The position numbers and the translations under genes are program-made. From contig NZ_BNBC01000015.1 in assembly GCF_014654675.1 (NCBI RefSeq), positions 59,233 to 123,232 on the forward strand: a DNA stretch of 64,000 nucleotides, read 5' to 3'. This document shows positions 50,046 through 58,673 of the stretch, in pieces. The stretch is from Streptomyces spiralis (GTDB lineage: Bacteria; Actinomycetota; Actinomycetes; Streptomycetales; Streptomycetaceae). Below the pieces are notes generated by a model. It did no database searches, was not told where the DNA came from, and was given only the letters and a program-made list of their open reading frames with translations. Within the stretch, counting starts at the first letter, position 1; each line of letters opens with the position of its first letter.

Positions 50046-51689
50046 CTACTGGGCGAGTTCGCGCTCGGCCGTCGTCTCGAGCCGGGCCCGCCCACCCGCC
50101 GCGGCCTGCGCCCGGGCCCGCTCCAGCCGCAGCCGTGCTGAACGACCGTGCAGTGTGAGGGTCATGAACTGGTTGCCGAACCAGGGACCGCCCGTGCGCC
50201 GCCAGGTGACAGATGGCTCGACACAGCTCCCGTGCCGGGCGAAAAGGCGTCCCAGGGCCCGCGCCGCCGCGCTCCAGCCGAAGCGGAAGCCCAGCCGCAT
50301 CGACAGCGGCACCGAGTTGTGCACGGGGGAACAGGTGAGCTGCACCACCCGGGAGTCCACCGGCCCCGACCGCCACGCGGGCTCGGCGACGTAGGCGTGG
50401 TGGACGTCACCGGAGAGCACGCAGATCGTCGCGGGCGCCCCGGGGGCCGACCCCGCCTCCGCGATCAGGTCGGCCAGCGCCTCGAAGGACGCCGGGAACG
50501 CCGCCCAGTGCTCCAGGTCCGCGCGCTGCCGCAGCCGCTCCCCGAACCGGGCCCAGTGCGGGCCCCGCGCGCCCCTGCACAGCGCCGCGTCCCACGCCTC
50601 GGCCTCGTGCACGAGGTGGGGCAGCAGCCAGGGCAGCGAGGTGCCGATCAGGAGGTGGTCGCAGGAGCCGGGGTCCGCGAGCACCTGGTCCCGCAGCCAC
50701 CCGGCCTCCCCGGGATCGAGCATCGCCCGGTCGTCCTCGTCCAGGACCCGGGCCGCCCGCGTGTCCACCATCAGCACCCGGACCCGGCCGAATTCGCGGC
50801 GGTAGCTCCAGCGCACCGAGGCGGGGTCGGCCTCCGCGCGGGCAGCGAAGGTCCGCAGTGCGTGGGTGCCGTCCGGGGTCGCCCGTACGGCGGCGTAGAG
50901 CGGGTCGGCGGCCAGCTCGGCGGGGGAGAGGTTGCCCAGGTGCTGGTGCACCCAGTAGGACATCAGGCCGCTCAGCAGCCGCTCCCGCCACCAGTGGGTG
51001 GCCCGCATGTCGGCGAGCCAGGCGGCGGAGGTGTTCCAGTCGTCGATGACGTCGTGGTCGTCGAAGATCATGCAGCTGGACACGGTGGACAGCAGCCAGC
51101 GCACCTCCGGGTCGCGCCAGGACTCGTGGTAGAGCCCGGTGTACTCCTCGTAGTCCGCCACCTCGCTGCCCGGAGGGTCGGCCGGGTCGCGGCGCGCGGC
51201 GAGCCGGCGCCGGGTCGCCTCGGAGGTCTCGTCGGCGTAGACCTGGTCGCCCAGGAGCAGCAGCACGTCGGGGCGCTCGCCCTCGGGGTCGGCGGCGATC
51301 CGCGCCGCCAGTGCGTCCAGCGCGTCGGGCCCGGCCGGGTCCTTGCCGTCCGCCGGGGGCGCCGCCCAGCGGCAGGAGCCGAAGGCGACACGGAGGCGGT
51401 CGCCGGGGCCGGGCGCGTGGATGACGGAGGGCGGGAAGGGCGAGCCGGGCAGCGGCCACACACGGGTGCCGTCGAGCAGGACCTCGTACGGCACCGACGT
51501 GCCGGGCGTGAGACCGGTCACCGGGACGACGGCGTAGTGGTGGCCCTCGATCTGGAAGGTGCGGGCGGTGCCGCCGGCGCCGCCGGAGCAGCGGACCTCG
51601 GCGGTGCACGGCCGGCTCGCCTCGAGCCATACGGTCGCGGACGAGCCGTCGACGTACCTCAGCAGTGGTCCCAGGCGCAGTCCGGCCAC
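50046..51689 (-). CDS. PhoD-type alkaline phosphatase
   Basis: The 547-residue protein shows the PhoD metal-binding motifs LLLLGDQVYADE, MIFDDHDVIDDWN and CVLSGDVHHAYVAEP with an N-terminal fibronectin-like domain (TVWLEASRPCTAEVRC). PhoD enzymes are Ca2+/Fe3+ phosphodiesterase/phosphomonoesterases, usually exported by Tat; this one has no signal peptide and no twin-arginine, so it is probably cytoplasmic. GTG 51689 is the start. A long inverted repeat precedes it, and no PHO-box-like direct repeats are evident. Confidence 0.9.
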   Translation of the reverse strand: MAGLRLGPLLRYVDGSSATVWLEASRPCTAEVRCSGGAGGTARTFQIEGHHYAVVPVTGLTPGTSVPYEVLLDGTRVWPLPGSPFPPSVIHAPGPGDRLRVAFGSCRWAAPPADGKDPAGPDALDALAARIAADPEGERPDVLLLLGDQVYADETSEATRRRLAARRDPADPPGSEVADYEEYTGLYHESWRDPEVRWLLSTVSSCMIFDDHDVIDDWNTSAAWLADMRATHWWRERLLSGLMSYWVHQHLGNLSPAELAADPLYAAVRATPDGTHALRTFAARAEADPASVRWSYRREFGRVRVLMVDTRAARVLDEDDRAMLDPGEAGWLRDQVLADPGSCDHLLIGTSLPWLLPHLVHEAEAWDAALCRGARGPHWARFGERLRQRADLEHWAAFPASFEALADLIAEAGSAPGAPATICVLSGDVHHAYVAEPAWRSGPVDSRVVQLTCSPVHNSVPLSMRLGFRFGWSAAARALGRLFARHGSCVEPSVTWRRTGGPWFGNQFMTLTLHGRSARLRLERARAQAAAGGRARLETTAERELAQ

Positions 51690-51725
51690 GGCGATCGCCC
51701 GCCCCTTTCCATGGTCGGGCTCGCC

Positions 51726-51807
51726 TCCGGGGCGCTTCAGCCGGTGTCGGGGCGGCGAACGTGCTCAGCCCTTCGGGCCTCCGCGCGTTCGCCGCCCCGA
51801 CACCGGC
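51726..51807 (-). terminator. Large inverted repeat between HNH nuclease and PhoD genes
   Basis: CCGGTGTCGGGGCGGCGAACG (51741-51761 region) and its complement ending GCCCCGACACCGG (about 51784-51804) form a 21-bp perfect stem around a loop that itself pairs (AGCCCTTCGGGCCT). GGGGCGC/GCGCCCC extend it outside. It lies in the 194-base gap after the HNH stop, so it most simply ends that transcript before phoD. Confidence 0.65.
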
Positions 51808-51883
51808 GCGCCCCTTCGGCTCGCCCTCCTCCGTCGATCCGTACGGTATTGAACGACGGTGGAGGGCGGACAGACCCGTGCGA

Positions 51884-52537
51884 TCAGCAGCCGGCGAGGT
51901 AGTTCTGCAGGGCGCTCTTCTCCGCCGAGTCGACCGAGAGGTTGTAGTAGTACTTCACCTGGACCCAGGCGCGGACGTACGTGCAGCGGTACGCGGTCCG
52001 GGACGGCATCCAGGTCGCCGGGTCCTGGTCGCCCTTGGCCTGGTTGACGTTGTCGGTGACGGCGAGGAGCTGGGGGCGGGTGACGTCGTTGGCGAAGGCC
52101 TGGCGCTGCGAGGTGGTCCACTTGCTCGCGCCGGAGTCCCAGGCCTCGGCCAGCGGCACGAGGTGGTCGATGTCCAGGTCGGAGGCGGCGGTCCAGGTCG
52201 CGCCGTCGTAGGGGGAGTACCAGCTGCCGCTGGTGGCGGCGCAGGAGGAGTCGGTGACGACGTTGGTGCCGTCCCGCTTGAGGATCCACTCGCGGGTGTT
52301 GCAGGTGCCGGAGATGGTGATCCAGGTCGGGAACAGGTCGCGGCTGTAGCCGGTGCGGTTCTCGGCGGCCACGGTGAGGGTGGAGAGGTAGCTGCGGGCG
52401 GTGGAGGCGCTGATCGGCGTGGGGAGGGCGGCGGAGGCGGTCGGGGAGTTGAACAGTGCGACGGAGGCTATGAGTCCGGTGAGGGCCGCGAGTATGCTCA
52501 GCCGTCGACGCGCGTAGACCTTCGAGGAACGAGTCAC
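51884..52537 (-). CDS. Secreted HNH-family nuclease (GmrSD C-terminal/DUF1524-like)
   Basis: The 217-residue protein has a signal peptide (RRRLSILAALTGLIASVALFNSPTASA) and an HNH/DUF1524-like core: DLDIDHLVPLAEAWDSGASKWTTSQRQAFANDVTRPQLLAVTDNVNQAKGDQDPATWMP. The DxDHxVPL motif and the downstream NxAKGD give the beta-beta-alpha metal site. Cysteines (TCNTREW, DSSCAATS, AYRCTY, LAGC at the end) suggest disulphides. Likely an exported nuclease for nutrient DNA/RNA use. GTG 52537 has GGGAG six bases upstream. Confidence 0.88.
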   Translation of the reverse strand: MTRSSKVYARRRLSILAALTGLIASVALFNSPTASAALPTPISASTARSYLSTLTVAAENRTGYSRDLFPTWITISGTCNTREWILKRDGTNVVTDSSCAATSGSWYSPYDGATWTAASDLDIDHLVPLAEAWDSGASKWTTSQRQAFANDVTRPQLLAVTDNVNQAKGDQDPATWMPSRTAYRCTYVRAWVQVKYYYNLSVDSAEKSALQNYLAGC

Positions 52538-52691
52538 GTGAACTCCCTTTTGGGGTGGGGTGTGGGGCGAGCGAGGGAATGCTCGCGGCGCCACGTTGCG
52601 GGGAGGTGTGTGTCCGGTAAGAAGCTAGTGACGCGTTCATGACACGACAAGGTTCGCGGCTGAACTTTCGGATCCCGTACCATGGGCGGCG

Positions 52692-52809
52692 CAGAAGGGG
52701 AGTAGCCCTACGCCGGGACCGTCGACATACTGCTCAGCCCGCCTGAGCCGGCGCCCGGAGGCGGACCTCGCACCGTAGGACGGTGAGGTCGGCCGGCGAG
52801 ACCTTCGGC
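52692..52809 (+). ncRNA. yybP-ykoY (Mn2+) riboswitch aptamer
   Basis: Consensus pieces of the family are in order: GGGGAGTAGCC (52697-52707), GTCGACATACTG (52721-52732), and GGCGAGACCTTC near the 3' end (52795-52806). P1 can form between GCAGAAGG (52691-52698) and CCTTCGGC (52802-52809). The class senses Mn2+ and commonly precedes UPF0016 or TerC/P-type exporters, as here. Downstream, CCTTCGGCA (52802-52810) can instead pair with TGCCGAGG (52859-52866) in a long hairpin, a likely expression platform that competes with P1. Confidence 0.88.
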
Positions 52810-52866
52810 AAGCAGTGCACACCCGTGCGTACGGCACGGGTGCATACGTGTGCTGCCCTGCCGAGG
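52810..52866 (+). promoter_or_regulatory. Riboswitch expression platform hairpin
   Basis: ACCCGTGC and GCACGGGT form an inner stem (52821-52842 region), flanked by AGCAG/CTGC and the P1-competing CCTTCGGCA/TGCCGAGG. Without Mn2+ this long hairpin could act as a terminator or mask the downstream message; with Mn2+ P1 would hold the CCTTC arm. The direction of control is inferred from the usual ON behaviour of this class. Confidence 0.5.
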
Positions 52867-52924
52867 CGTCTGATCGCGAACGTCGCACCCTCTCGGCCGG
52901 GCGGCCCCGACCGATTGAGAAGGA

Positions 52925-53503
52925 ATGATCAGTCTCAGCGTCCTGGCGCTCGTCTTCGGCGTCGTCTTCCTCGCCGAACTGCCGGACAAGACGGCCCTCG
53001 CGGGACTCGTCCTCGGCACCCGCTACCGCGCCTCGTACGTCTTCGCCGGCGTCGCCGCCGCGTTCCTGCTGCACGTGGCCCTCGCCGTGGCGGCGGGCAG
53101 CGCGCTGACCCTGCTGCCGCAGCGGATCGTGCACGCGCTCACCGGCGTGCTCTTCCTCGGTGGCGCGGCGGTGCTGCTGCTCAAGAAGGACGACGGCGAG
53201 GAAGAGATACGCCGGCCCGAGGACCAGTCCTTCTGGAAGGTCGCCGGGACCGGCTTCATGCTCATCCTCGTCGCCGAGTTCGGCGACCTCACCCAGATCA
53301 TGACGGCGAACCTCGCGGCCCGTTACGACGACCCGGTCTCCGTGGGTCTGGGCGCGGTGCTGGCCCTCTGGGCGGTGGCGGGCCTCGGCATCGTGGGCGG
53401 AAAGGCGCTGATGAAGCGGGTTCCGCTGGCCCTGATCACCAAGATCGCGGCCCTTCTGATGGCCGCGCTCGGCGCGTGGAGCCTGTGGGAGGCGGTGGCC
53501 TGA
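52925..53503 (+). CDS. UPF0016/TMEM165-GDT1-family Mn2+/Ca2+ exporter
   Basis: The 192-residue protein has six membrane segments in two homologous halves, each with the family's acidic motif: VVFLAELPDKTALAGLVLG and ILVAEFGDLTQIMTANLA. Members export Mn2+ (or Ca2+) from the cytoplasm and protect from manganese overload. The upstream yybP-ykoY riboswitch strongly supports a Mn2+ role. ATG 52925 abuts an AAGGA sequence, with GAG at a workable distance just before. Confidence 0.92.
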   Translation: MISLSVLALVFGVVFLAELPDKTALAGLVLGTRYRASYVFAGVAAAFLLHVALAVAAGSALTLLPQRIVHALTGVLFLGGAAVLLLKKDDGEEEIRRPEDQSFWKVAGTGFMLILVAEFGDLTQIMTANLAARYDDPVSVGLGAVLALWAVAGLGIVGGKALMKRVPLALITKIAALLMAALGAWSLWEAVA

Positions 53504-53580
53504 GCGGGCCGCGGGAGGGCCGGCTCCGGATGAACGGGCGGTGGGGCGGTGGCGGGATACGGATTGGTTTTGTACCGTGG

Positions 53581-53598
53581 GGGAACAAAGTGGTTCCC
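53581..53598. repeat. Inverted repeat upstream of the HAD phosphatase gene
   Basis: GGGAAC (53581-53586) and GTTCCC (53593-53598) are separated by AAAGTG, next to a -10-like TACCGT (53573-53578). It may be an operator in the 241-base gap between the UPF0016 and HAD genes. The rest of that gap shows nothing else I can support. Confidence 0.35.
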
Positions 53599-53744
53599 GC
53601 CCGCTTCCCCTGACCGGCGGGCGGGGCCGCCTTGTCCCCGCGGGAGCTCCGAGGGGCTCCGGGATTCCGGGGGCACCCGGGGCCCATCCGTTACGTGCCT
53701 CCCAACTCCGTACGCCCGACCCTTCCGCCGCCTTGGAGCTGCCG

Positions 53745-54404
53745 ATGACGGCCACCGCCGTGCTCACCGCCCGCGCCCTCCTGCTGGACATGGACGGCAC
53801 CCTCGTCAATTCCGACGCCGTCGTGGAACGGATCTGGCGGCGCTGGGCCGACCGGCACGGTCTGGACGGCGACGAGGTGCTGAAGGTCGTCCACGGTCGC
53901 CAGGGCCACGCCTCGATGGCGGTGCTGCTGCCGAACCGGTCCAAGGAGCAGAACCTCGCCGACAACGCCCGCATGCTCGCCGAGGAGACCGCGGACATGG
54001 ACGGCGTCGTCCCGGTGCCCGGCGCGCCGGAGTTCCTCGCCTCCCTGCTCGGGGTGGCGCACGCGCTCGTGACCTCGGCCGACGTGGGTCTGTCCACCGC
54101 CCGGATGGCCGCCGCCGGCCTGCCGCTGCCCGACGTGCGCATCACCGCCGAGTCCGTCGGCGCGAGCAAGCCCGACCCCGAGGGCTTCCTGAAGGGCGCC
54201 GCCGAACTGGGCGTCGCCCCCGCCGACTGCGTCGTCTTCGAGGACTCCGGCGCGGGCATCGCGGCCGGGCGCGCCGCCGGGATGCGCGTGGTCGGCGTCG
54301 GCCCGCGCGCCGGCTTCCACCGCCCGGACGTGGTGGTACGGGACCTCACCCAGGTCCGCGTCGAGCCGGCGGAGTCCGGCGCCGTCCGTCTGCACATCGG
54401 CTGA
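53745..54404 (+). CDS. HAD-IA family sugar-phosphatase-like protein
   Basis: The 219-residue protein has HAD motif I in ALLLDMDGTLVNSDAVVERIW (nucleophile DMDGT), motif II in HALVTSADV, motif III Lys in SVGASKPDPEGFLKGA and motif IV in CVVFEDSGAGIAAGRAAGMRVVGV. It resembles the beta-phosphoglucomutase-like/glycerol- or sugar-phosphatase subgroup. The substrate is unknown. GGAG lies six bases before ATG 53745. It converges with the peptidoglycan-binding gene, two bases between stops. Confidence 0.9.
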   Translation: MTATAVLTARALLLDMDGTLVNSDAVVERIWRRWADRHGLDGDEVLKVVHGRQGHASMAVLLPNRSKEQNLADNARMLAEETADMDGVVPVPGAPEFLASLLGVAHALVTSADVGLSTARMAAAGLPLPDVRITAESVGASKPDPEGFLKGAAELGVAPADCVVFEDSGAGIAAGRAAGMRVVGVGPRAGFHRPDVVVRDLTQVRVEPAESGAVRLHIG

Positions 54405-54406
54405 CG

Positions 54407-56338
54407 TCAGGGGCGCGACGTCTCCGACTCCAGGCTCGCCCGTGTCGCCGCTCCGTAGACCCCGAGGCCGTCCGAGGTGACGCCGCGGGCCCACTGGTAG
54501 GTGCGTACGGAGTTCTCCAGCCGCTGGCCGAAGACGCCGTCGATCCGGCCGGTGTACAGGGACAACTGGGCCAGGCGCTGCTGGAGTTCGGTCACCTCGG
54601 GGCCGCGGTCGCCCCGGCGCAGGACGGGGGCGGGCTGCGCGGTCGCCGTGGCCCTGACCGTCGCCGCGGTCTGTGTCGGCGCGGGAGGCTCCGCGCCCTG
54701 CCCCGAGCCGGACCCGGAACCCGACGGCGACGGCGTCGGCGAGGCGCTCGTCGCCGAGGGCGACGGTGACGGCGAAGGACTCGCGCTGCGGGACGGCGAC
54801 GCGCTCGCCGACGCGGACACCGACGGCGAGGTCGACGAGGCGGTGGCCGCCGGCGAGGACGGCGAGGCCGTGTGCGACGGGCCGTCCGGGATGCTCTCCC
54901 GCACCTCCTGGGCCGCGGCCCCGTCCCGCGCCGGGGACTCGTACGAGAACAGCCCGCTCGCGTACCCGGCCGCCGCCACGACCGCGACCACGGCTCCGGA
55001 CACCGCGAGCAGGGCGCCGGGCCGACGCCGACCGCGCGCCGCGCGCCCCCGCGCCCCGTCCTCGCCGGGCCGGCCCGGCGCGCCCGCCGGACCGCCGTCG
55101 CGGCCGGCGCCGCCGGAGTCGAACAGGCTCAGGTCCGAGGCAGTCGGCTCACCCGCCCGCGGCGCCAACGGAGTGGGCAACATGGCCGGCCGCAACTGCA
55201 TCGTCTCCTCGACGGCAGCCACGGGACGCGTCTCCGCCTCGGGAGGGCCGGCGGCGCCTGGGCCGTTGCCGGTGGGCACGGTACCGGCGGAACCGGGGGT
55301 GCCGTCCGCGCGGGGGATGTGCCTTGTGGTGTCCGCGCCGGAGGTGTGTACGGCGCCCGTCCCGCCGGCGGTTTGTGCGGTGCCCGTCCCGCCGGCGGTT
55401 TGTGCGGTGCCGCTCTCCCGGGGCGCGCGCACGGTGTCGTCCACGCGGGGGATGCGCATGGTGTCGCCCTCCCCGGGGGCGTGTACGGCACCGCCCGAGC
55501 CGGGGCCGTGTGCTGTGCCGTCCGCGTGGCCGGGGTGCGTCGTGCCGCTCTCGTCGGAGGTGTGCACGGTGCTGCCCGTGCCGGGCGTGTGCGGGGTGCC
55601 GTCCGCGCCGGTTGTGTGTGCGGTGCCGTCCGTGTGAGGGGTGCACGCAACACTGCCCGAGCCGGGGCTGTGCGCCGTGCCGCCTGCGTGGCCGGGGTGC
55701 GTCGTGCCGCTCTCGTCGGAGGCGTGCACGCTGCTGCCGGTGCCGGGCATCTGCCGGGTGTTGTCCGCGACGGGGCCGTGCGCAGCACCCTCCGGGCCGC
55801 CGGGGTGTGCCGTGCCGCTCTCGCCGTGGGCTTGTACCGCGCCGCTCTCTCTGCCGGTCTGCCCCGTATGGCCCACGCCCTCCGGGTGACCGCTGCGGCG
55901 GCCCGCACCGTATGCACCGTCCGCCAGGCGCCCGGCGTCTCCCGCCTCCCGGCGGCCGACGGCGGCAGCCTCCGCGCCTCCGTGTGTCCCCGTGTCCCCG
56001 GAGTGCCCGCCGTGCCCCGCGTCCCTGTGGCTCCCCGCCTCCCCGGTGCGCCCCGCGCCCTCCGCGCCCTCCGCGTCCCCTGCTCTCGTAGCGCCCGTAG
56101 CGCCCGCAGCGTCCGTTGTTCCTGTTGCCCCCGTCGTGCCCGGTGCCCCCGGCGGTCTGCCCACGTTCACGTATGGCCGTATGCGCAGGGGGTCGAAGTC
56201 CTCCGCTGCGGCTGCCTCGGCTGTGCGGGTGTCGCGCAGGGCGTCGGCTGCTCGCCGGGCGCAGGCGCACGACGGGGAGTTGTCCGTGGCCCGGGGTGCT
56301 CCGCACTCCGGGCAGACGTGCCCGTTCGGCTGTTCCAC
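54407..56338 (-). CDS. Peptidoglycan-binding membrane protein with large low-complexity region
   Basis: The 643-residue protein starts with a zinc-ribbon-like CPECGAP...CACARR (Cys9, 12, 24, 26). A long Gly/Thr/His/Ala-rich region (~60-370) has repeats such as ESGTTHPGHA-GTAHGPGSG and TAQTAGGTG. A TMQL motif (Thr379), one membrane segment (ALLAVSGAVVAVVAAAGYASGLF), a Ser/Pro/Ala linker and a C-terminal PG_binding_1 domain (VLRRGDRGPEVTELQQRLAQLSLYTGRIDGVFGQRLENSVRTYQWARG) follow. It probably tethers a cytoplasmic signalling head to the wall. GTG 56338 has GGGGAGGG upstream. Confidence 0.85.
   Translation of the reverse strand: MEQPNGHVCPECGAPRATDNSPSCACARRAADALRDTRTAEAAAAEDFDPLRIRPYVNVGRPPGAPGTTGATGTTDAAGATGATRAGDAEGAEGAGRTGEAGSHRDAGHGGHSGDTGTHGGAEAAAVGRREAGDAGRLADGAYGAGRRSGHPEGVGHTGQTGRESGAVQAHGESGTAHPGGPEGAAHGPVADNTRQMPGTGSSVHASDESGTTHPGHAGGTAHSPGSGSVACTPHTDGTAHTTGADGTPHTPGTGSTVHTSDESGTTHPGHADGTAHGPGSGGAVHAPGEGDTMRIPRVDDTVRAPRESGTAQTAGGTGTAQTAGGTGAVHTSGADTTRHIPRADGTPGSAGTVPTGNGPGAAGPPEAETRPVAAVEETMQLRPAMLPTPLAPRAGEPTASDLSLFDSGGAGRDGGPAGAPGRPGEDGARGRAARGRRRPGALLAVSGAVVAVVAAAGYASGLFSYESPARDGAAAQEVRESIPDGPSHTASPSSPAATASSTSPSVSASASASPSRSASPSPSPSPSATSASPTPSPSGSGSGSGQGAEPPAPTQTAATVRATATAQPAPVLRRGDRGPEVTELQQRLAQLSLYTGRIDGVFGQRLENSVRTYQWARGVTSDGLGVYGAATRASLESETSRP
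55490..55770. repeat. Imperfect long direct repeats in the peptidoglycan-binding gene
   Basis: Segments containing GTGGCCGGGGTGCGTCGTGC followed by CGCTCTCGTCGGAGG occur at about 55528-55562 and 55690-55724, roughly 163 bases apart, encoding the ESGTTHPGHA units. Shorter copies (CCGGCGGTTTGTGCGGTGCC) are at 55364-55408. The region should be prone to slippage and length variation between strains. Confidence 0.75.
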
Positions 56339-56498
56339 GCGTCGGTCCCTCCCCTAGAGAACTCCAAGGATTATGCAGATCCTCTCCACACCGCCTCCCC
56401 GAAGCCCCCGGAATGGCGGCCTCCGAGCGGGACTCAACAGGCCATAGCGGGACACACCGATGAGGATGGAACAAGTCACGCAAGCGTCGGGAGGTCTC

Positions 56499-58613
56499 AT
56501 GGCCGGGGATGGGCACGGCAGGACCGGGGCAACGGGCACCACGGGCGATGTGCCGGACGGTGACGGCGCCCGGTCCGCCCACGTCGGCGCCCCGGTCCGG
56601 CCGGACGAACATGTCCCCGGGAACGTCCTGGTCTCGATCGGCGCGCTGCTCCTCGGCATGCTGCTGGCCGCGCTGGACCAGACGATCGTGTCGACCGCGC
56701 TGCCCACCATCGTCAGCGACCTCGGCGGCCTGGAGCACCTGTCCTGGGTGGTCACCGCCTATCTGCTGGCCTCGACCGCCGCGACCCCGCTGTGGGGCAA
56801 GCTCGGTGACCAGTACGGACGCAAGAAGCTCTTCCAGACCGCGATCGTGATCTTCCTGATCGGCTCGGCGCTGTGCGGGATGGCGCAGAACATGCCCGAG
56901 CTGATCGCGTTCCGGGCGTTGCAGGGCCTGGGCGGCGGCGGGCTGATAGTGCTGTCCATGGCGATCGTCGGCGATGTCGTCGCGCCCCGCGACCGCGGCC
57001 GGTACCAGGGTCTGTTCGGTGCCGTCTTCGGCGCGACCAGCGTGCTCGGGCCGCTGCTCGGCGGACTGTTCACCCAGCATCTGAGCTGGCGCTGGGTCTT
57101 CTACGTCAACCTGCCCGTCGGCATCGTCGCGCTCGCCGTGATCGCCGCCGCTCTGCGCATCCCGCGCAAGTCCCAGCAGCATGTCATCGACTACCTGGGC
57201 ACCCTGCTCATCGCCTCGGTCGCCACCTGCCTGGTCCTGGTGGCCTCGCTCGGCGGCACCACCTGGAGCTGGAGTTCACCGCAGATCATCGGCCTGGCGG
57301 TGCTGGGCGTGGTCCTCGCGGTGGTGTTCGTGGCCGTGGAGCGCCGGGCGGCGGAACCCGTCCTGCCGCTCAAGCTCTTCCGCATCCGCACCTTCTCCCT
57401 CTCCGCGGTCATCAGCTTCATCGTCGGCTTCGCCATGTTCGGCGCGATGACCTACCTGCCGACGTTCCTGCAGGTCGTCCACGGCATCTCCCCGACCCTC
57501 TCCGGTGTCCACATGCTGCCGATGGTGATCGGCATGCTGCTGGCCTCCACCGGTTCCGGGCAGATCGTCAGCCGCACCGGCCGCTGGAAGGTGTTCCCGG
57601 TCCTGGGCACCGCCGTCACCACCCTCGGCCTGCTCCTGCTGCACCAGCTCGACGAGCACAGCACCGCCGTCGAGATGAGCGGCTACTTCTTCGTCTTCGG
57701 CCTCGGTCTCGGCCTGGTCATGCAGGTGCTCGTCCTCATCGTGCAGAACGCCGTCAGCTACGAGGACCTGGGCGTCGCGACCTCCGGCGCCACCTTCTTC
57801 CGCTCCATCGGCGCCTCCTTCGGCGTGGCGATCTTCGGCACCGTCTTCGCCGGCCGCCTCAGTGACAAGCTCGCCGCCGCCTTCAGCGGCGTCACGCTGC
57901 CCCCGGGGGTCTCGGCGGACTCCCTGAAGTCCGATCCGCGCGGCATCGCCGCCCTGCCGGCCACCCTGCGTCCGGCCGCCCTGCACGCCTACGCCTCCGC
58001 CATCACCGACGTCTTCCTCTACGCCGCCCCGGTCGCCCTGCTCGGCTTCGTCCTGGCCTGGTTCCTGAAGGAGGACAGACTGCGCGGCTCCGTCACGGCC
58101 CCCGACGGCACGGAGACCTATGCCACGAACCCCGTCGAGCGGTCCTCGTACGACGAGGTGTGCCGCGCGCTGTCCGTGCTGGGCACCCGCGAGGGGCGGC
58201 GGGAGGTCTACCGGAGGATCACCGAGCGGGCCGGCTACGACCTGAAACCCGCGGCGAGCTGGCTGGTGCTGCGGATCAAGAAGTACGGCTGGGTGGAGCC
58301 CGCCGTGCTGGCCGAGCGCAGCCCCGTCCCGCTGAACGTCATCATCGAGGCCGCCCGCCAGGTCGAGGAGCGGCGCCTGGCCGAACGCCAGGGCCTGGAC
58401 CTCGTCCTGACCGCACGGGGCCAGGAGGTCGCCGAGCGGCTGGCGCACGCCCGCGAGGAGTCGCTGGCCGAACTGCTCGGCGACTGGTGGGGCCCCGAGC
58501 GGCAGACCGATCTGGTGCGGCTGGTGAAGGGACTGACCGAGGAGCTGTGCGGCTCCGACGCCGAAAGCCCGCAGGCGGAACCCGGGGAACGGCCGGTGCC
58601 CCGCCTGGCGTGA
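56499..58613 (+). CDS. DHA2-family MFS exporter fused to a winged-helix domain
   Basis: Of 704 residues, ~38-540 form a 14-TMS DHA2 exporter (LLAALDQTIVSTALPTIVSDLGGLEHLSWVVTAYLLA, GKLGDQYGRKKLF, GPLLGGLFTQHLSWRWVFYVNLPVG). A cytoplasmic C-terminal extension (~549-695) reads YDEVCRALSVLGTREGRREVYRRITERAGYDLKPAASWLVLRIKKYGWVEPAVLAERSPVPLNVIIEAARQVEERRLAERQ, DLVLTARGQEVAERLAHARE, the MarR-like winged helix. It may sense the exported compound or act on DNA at the membrane. GGGAGG at 56489-56494 favours ATG 56499; ATG 56460 would add 13 residues. Confidence 0.9.
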   Translation: MAGDGHGRTGATGTTGDVPDGDGARSAHVGAPVRPDEHVPGNVLVSIGALLLGMLLAALDQTIVSTALPTIVSDLGGLEHLSWVVTAYLLASTAATPLWGKLGDQYGRKKLFQTAIVIFLIGSALCGMAQNMPELIAFRALQGLGGGGLIVLSMAIVGDVVAPRDRGRYQGLFGAVFGATSVLGPLLGGLFTQHLSWRWVFYVNLPVGIVALAVIAAALRIPRKSQQHVIDYLGTLLIASVATCLVLVASLGGTTWSWSSPQIIGLAVLGVVLAVVFVAVERRAAEPVLPLKLFRIRTFSLSAVISFIVGFAMFGAMTYLPTFLQVVHGISPTLSGVHMLPMVIGMLLASTGSGQIVSRTGRWKVFPVLGTAVTTLGLLLLHQLDEHSTAVEMSGYFFVFGLGLGLVMQVLVLIVQNAVSYEDLGVATSGATFFRSIGASFGVAIFGTVFAGRLSDKLAAAFSGVTLPPGVSADSLKSDPRGIAALPATLRPAALHAYASAITDVFLYAAPVALLGFVLAWFLKEDRLRGSVTAPDGTETYATNPVERSSYDEVCRALSVLGTREGRREVYRRITERAGYDLKPAASWLVLRIKKYGWVEPAVLAERSPVPLNVIIEAARQVEERRLAERQGLDLVLTARGQEVAERLAHAREESLAELLGDWWGPERQTDLVRLVKGLTEELCGSDAESPQAEPGERPVPRLA

Positions 58614-58673
58614 GACCGGGTGGACCGGGTGGATCGGAGGGACCGGATGGACCGGGTCGCGGTCGGCCCGGGG

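Noticed and set aside
54407..56338. CRISPR-like array from the repeats around 55.3-55.7 kb
   Set aside because: The repeats are of unequal length and spacing, are in frame with a coding sequence, and no cas gene is present.
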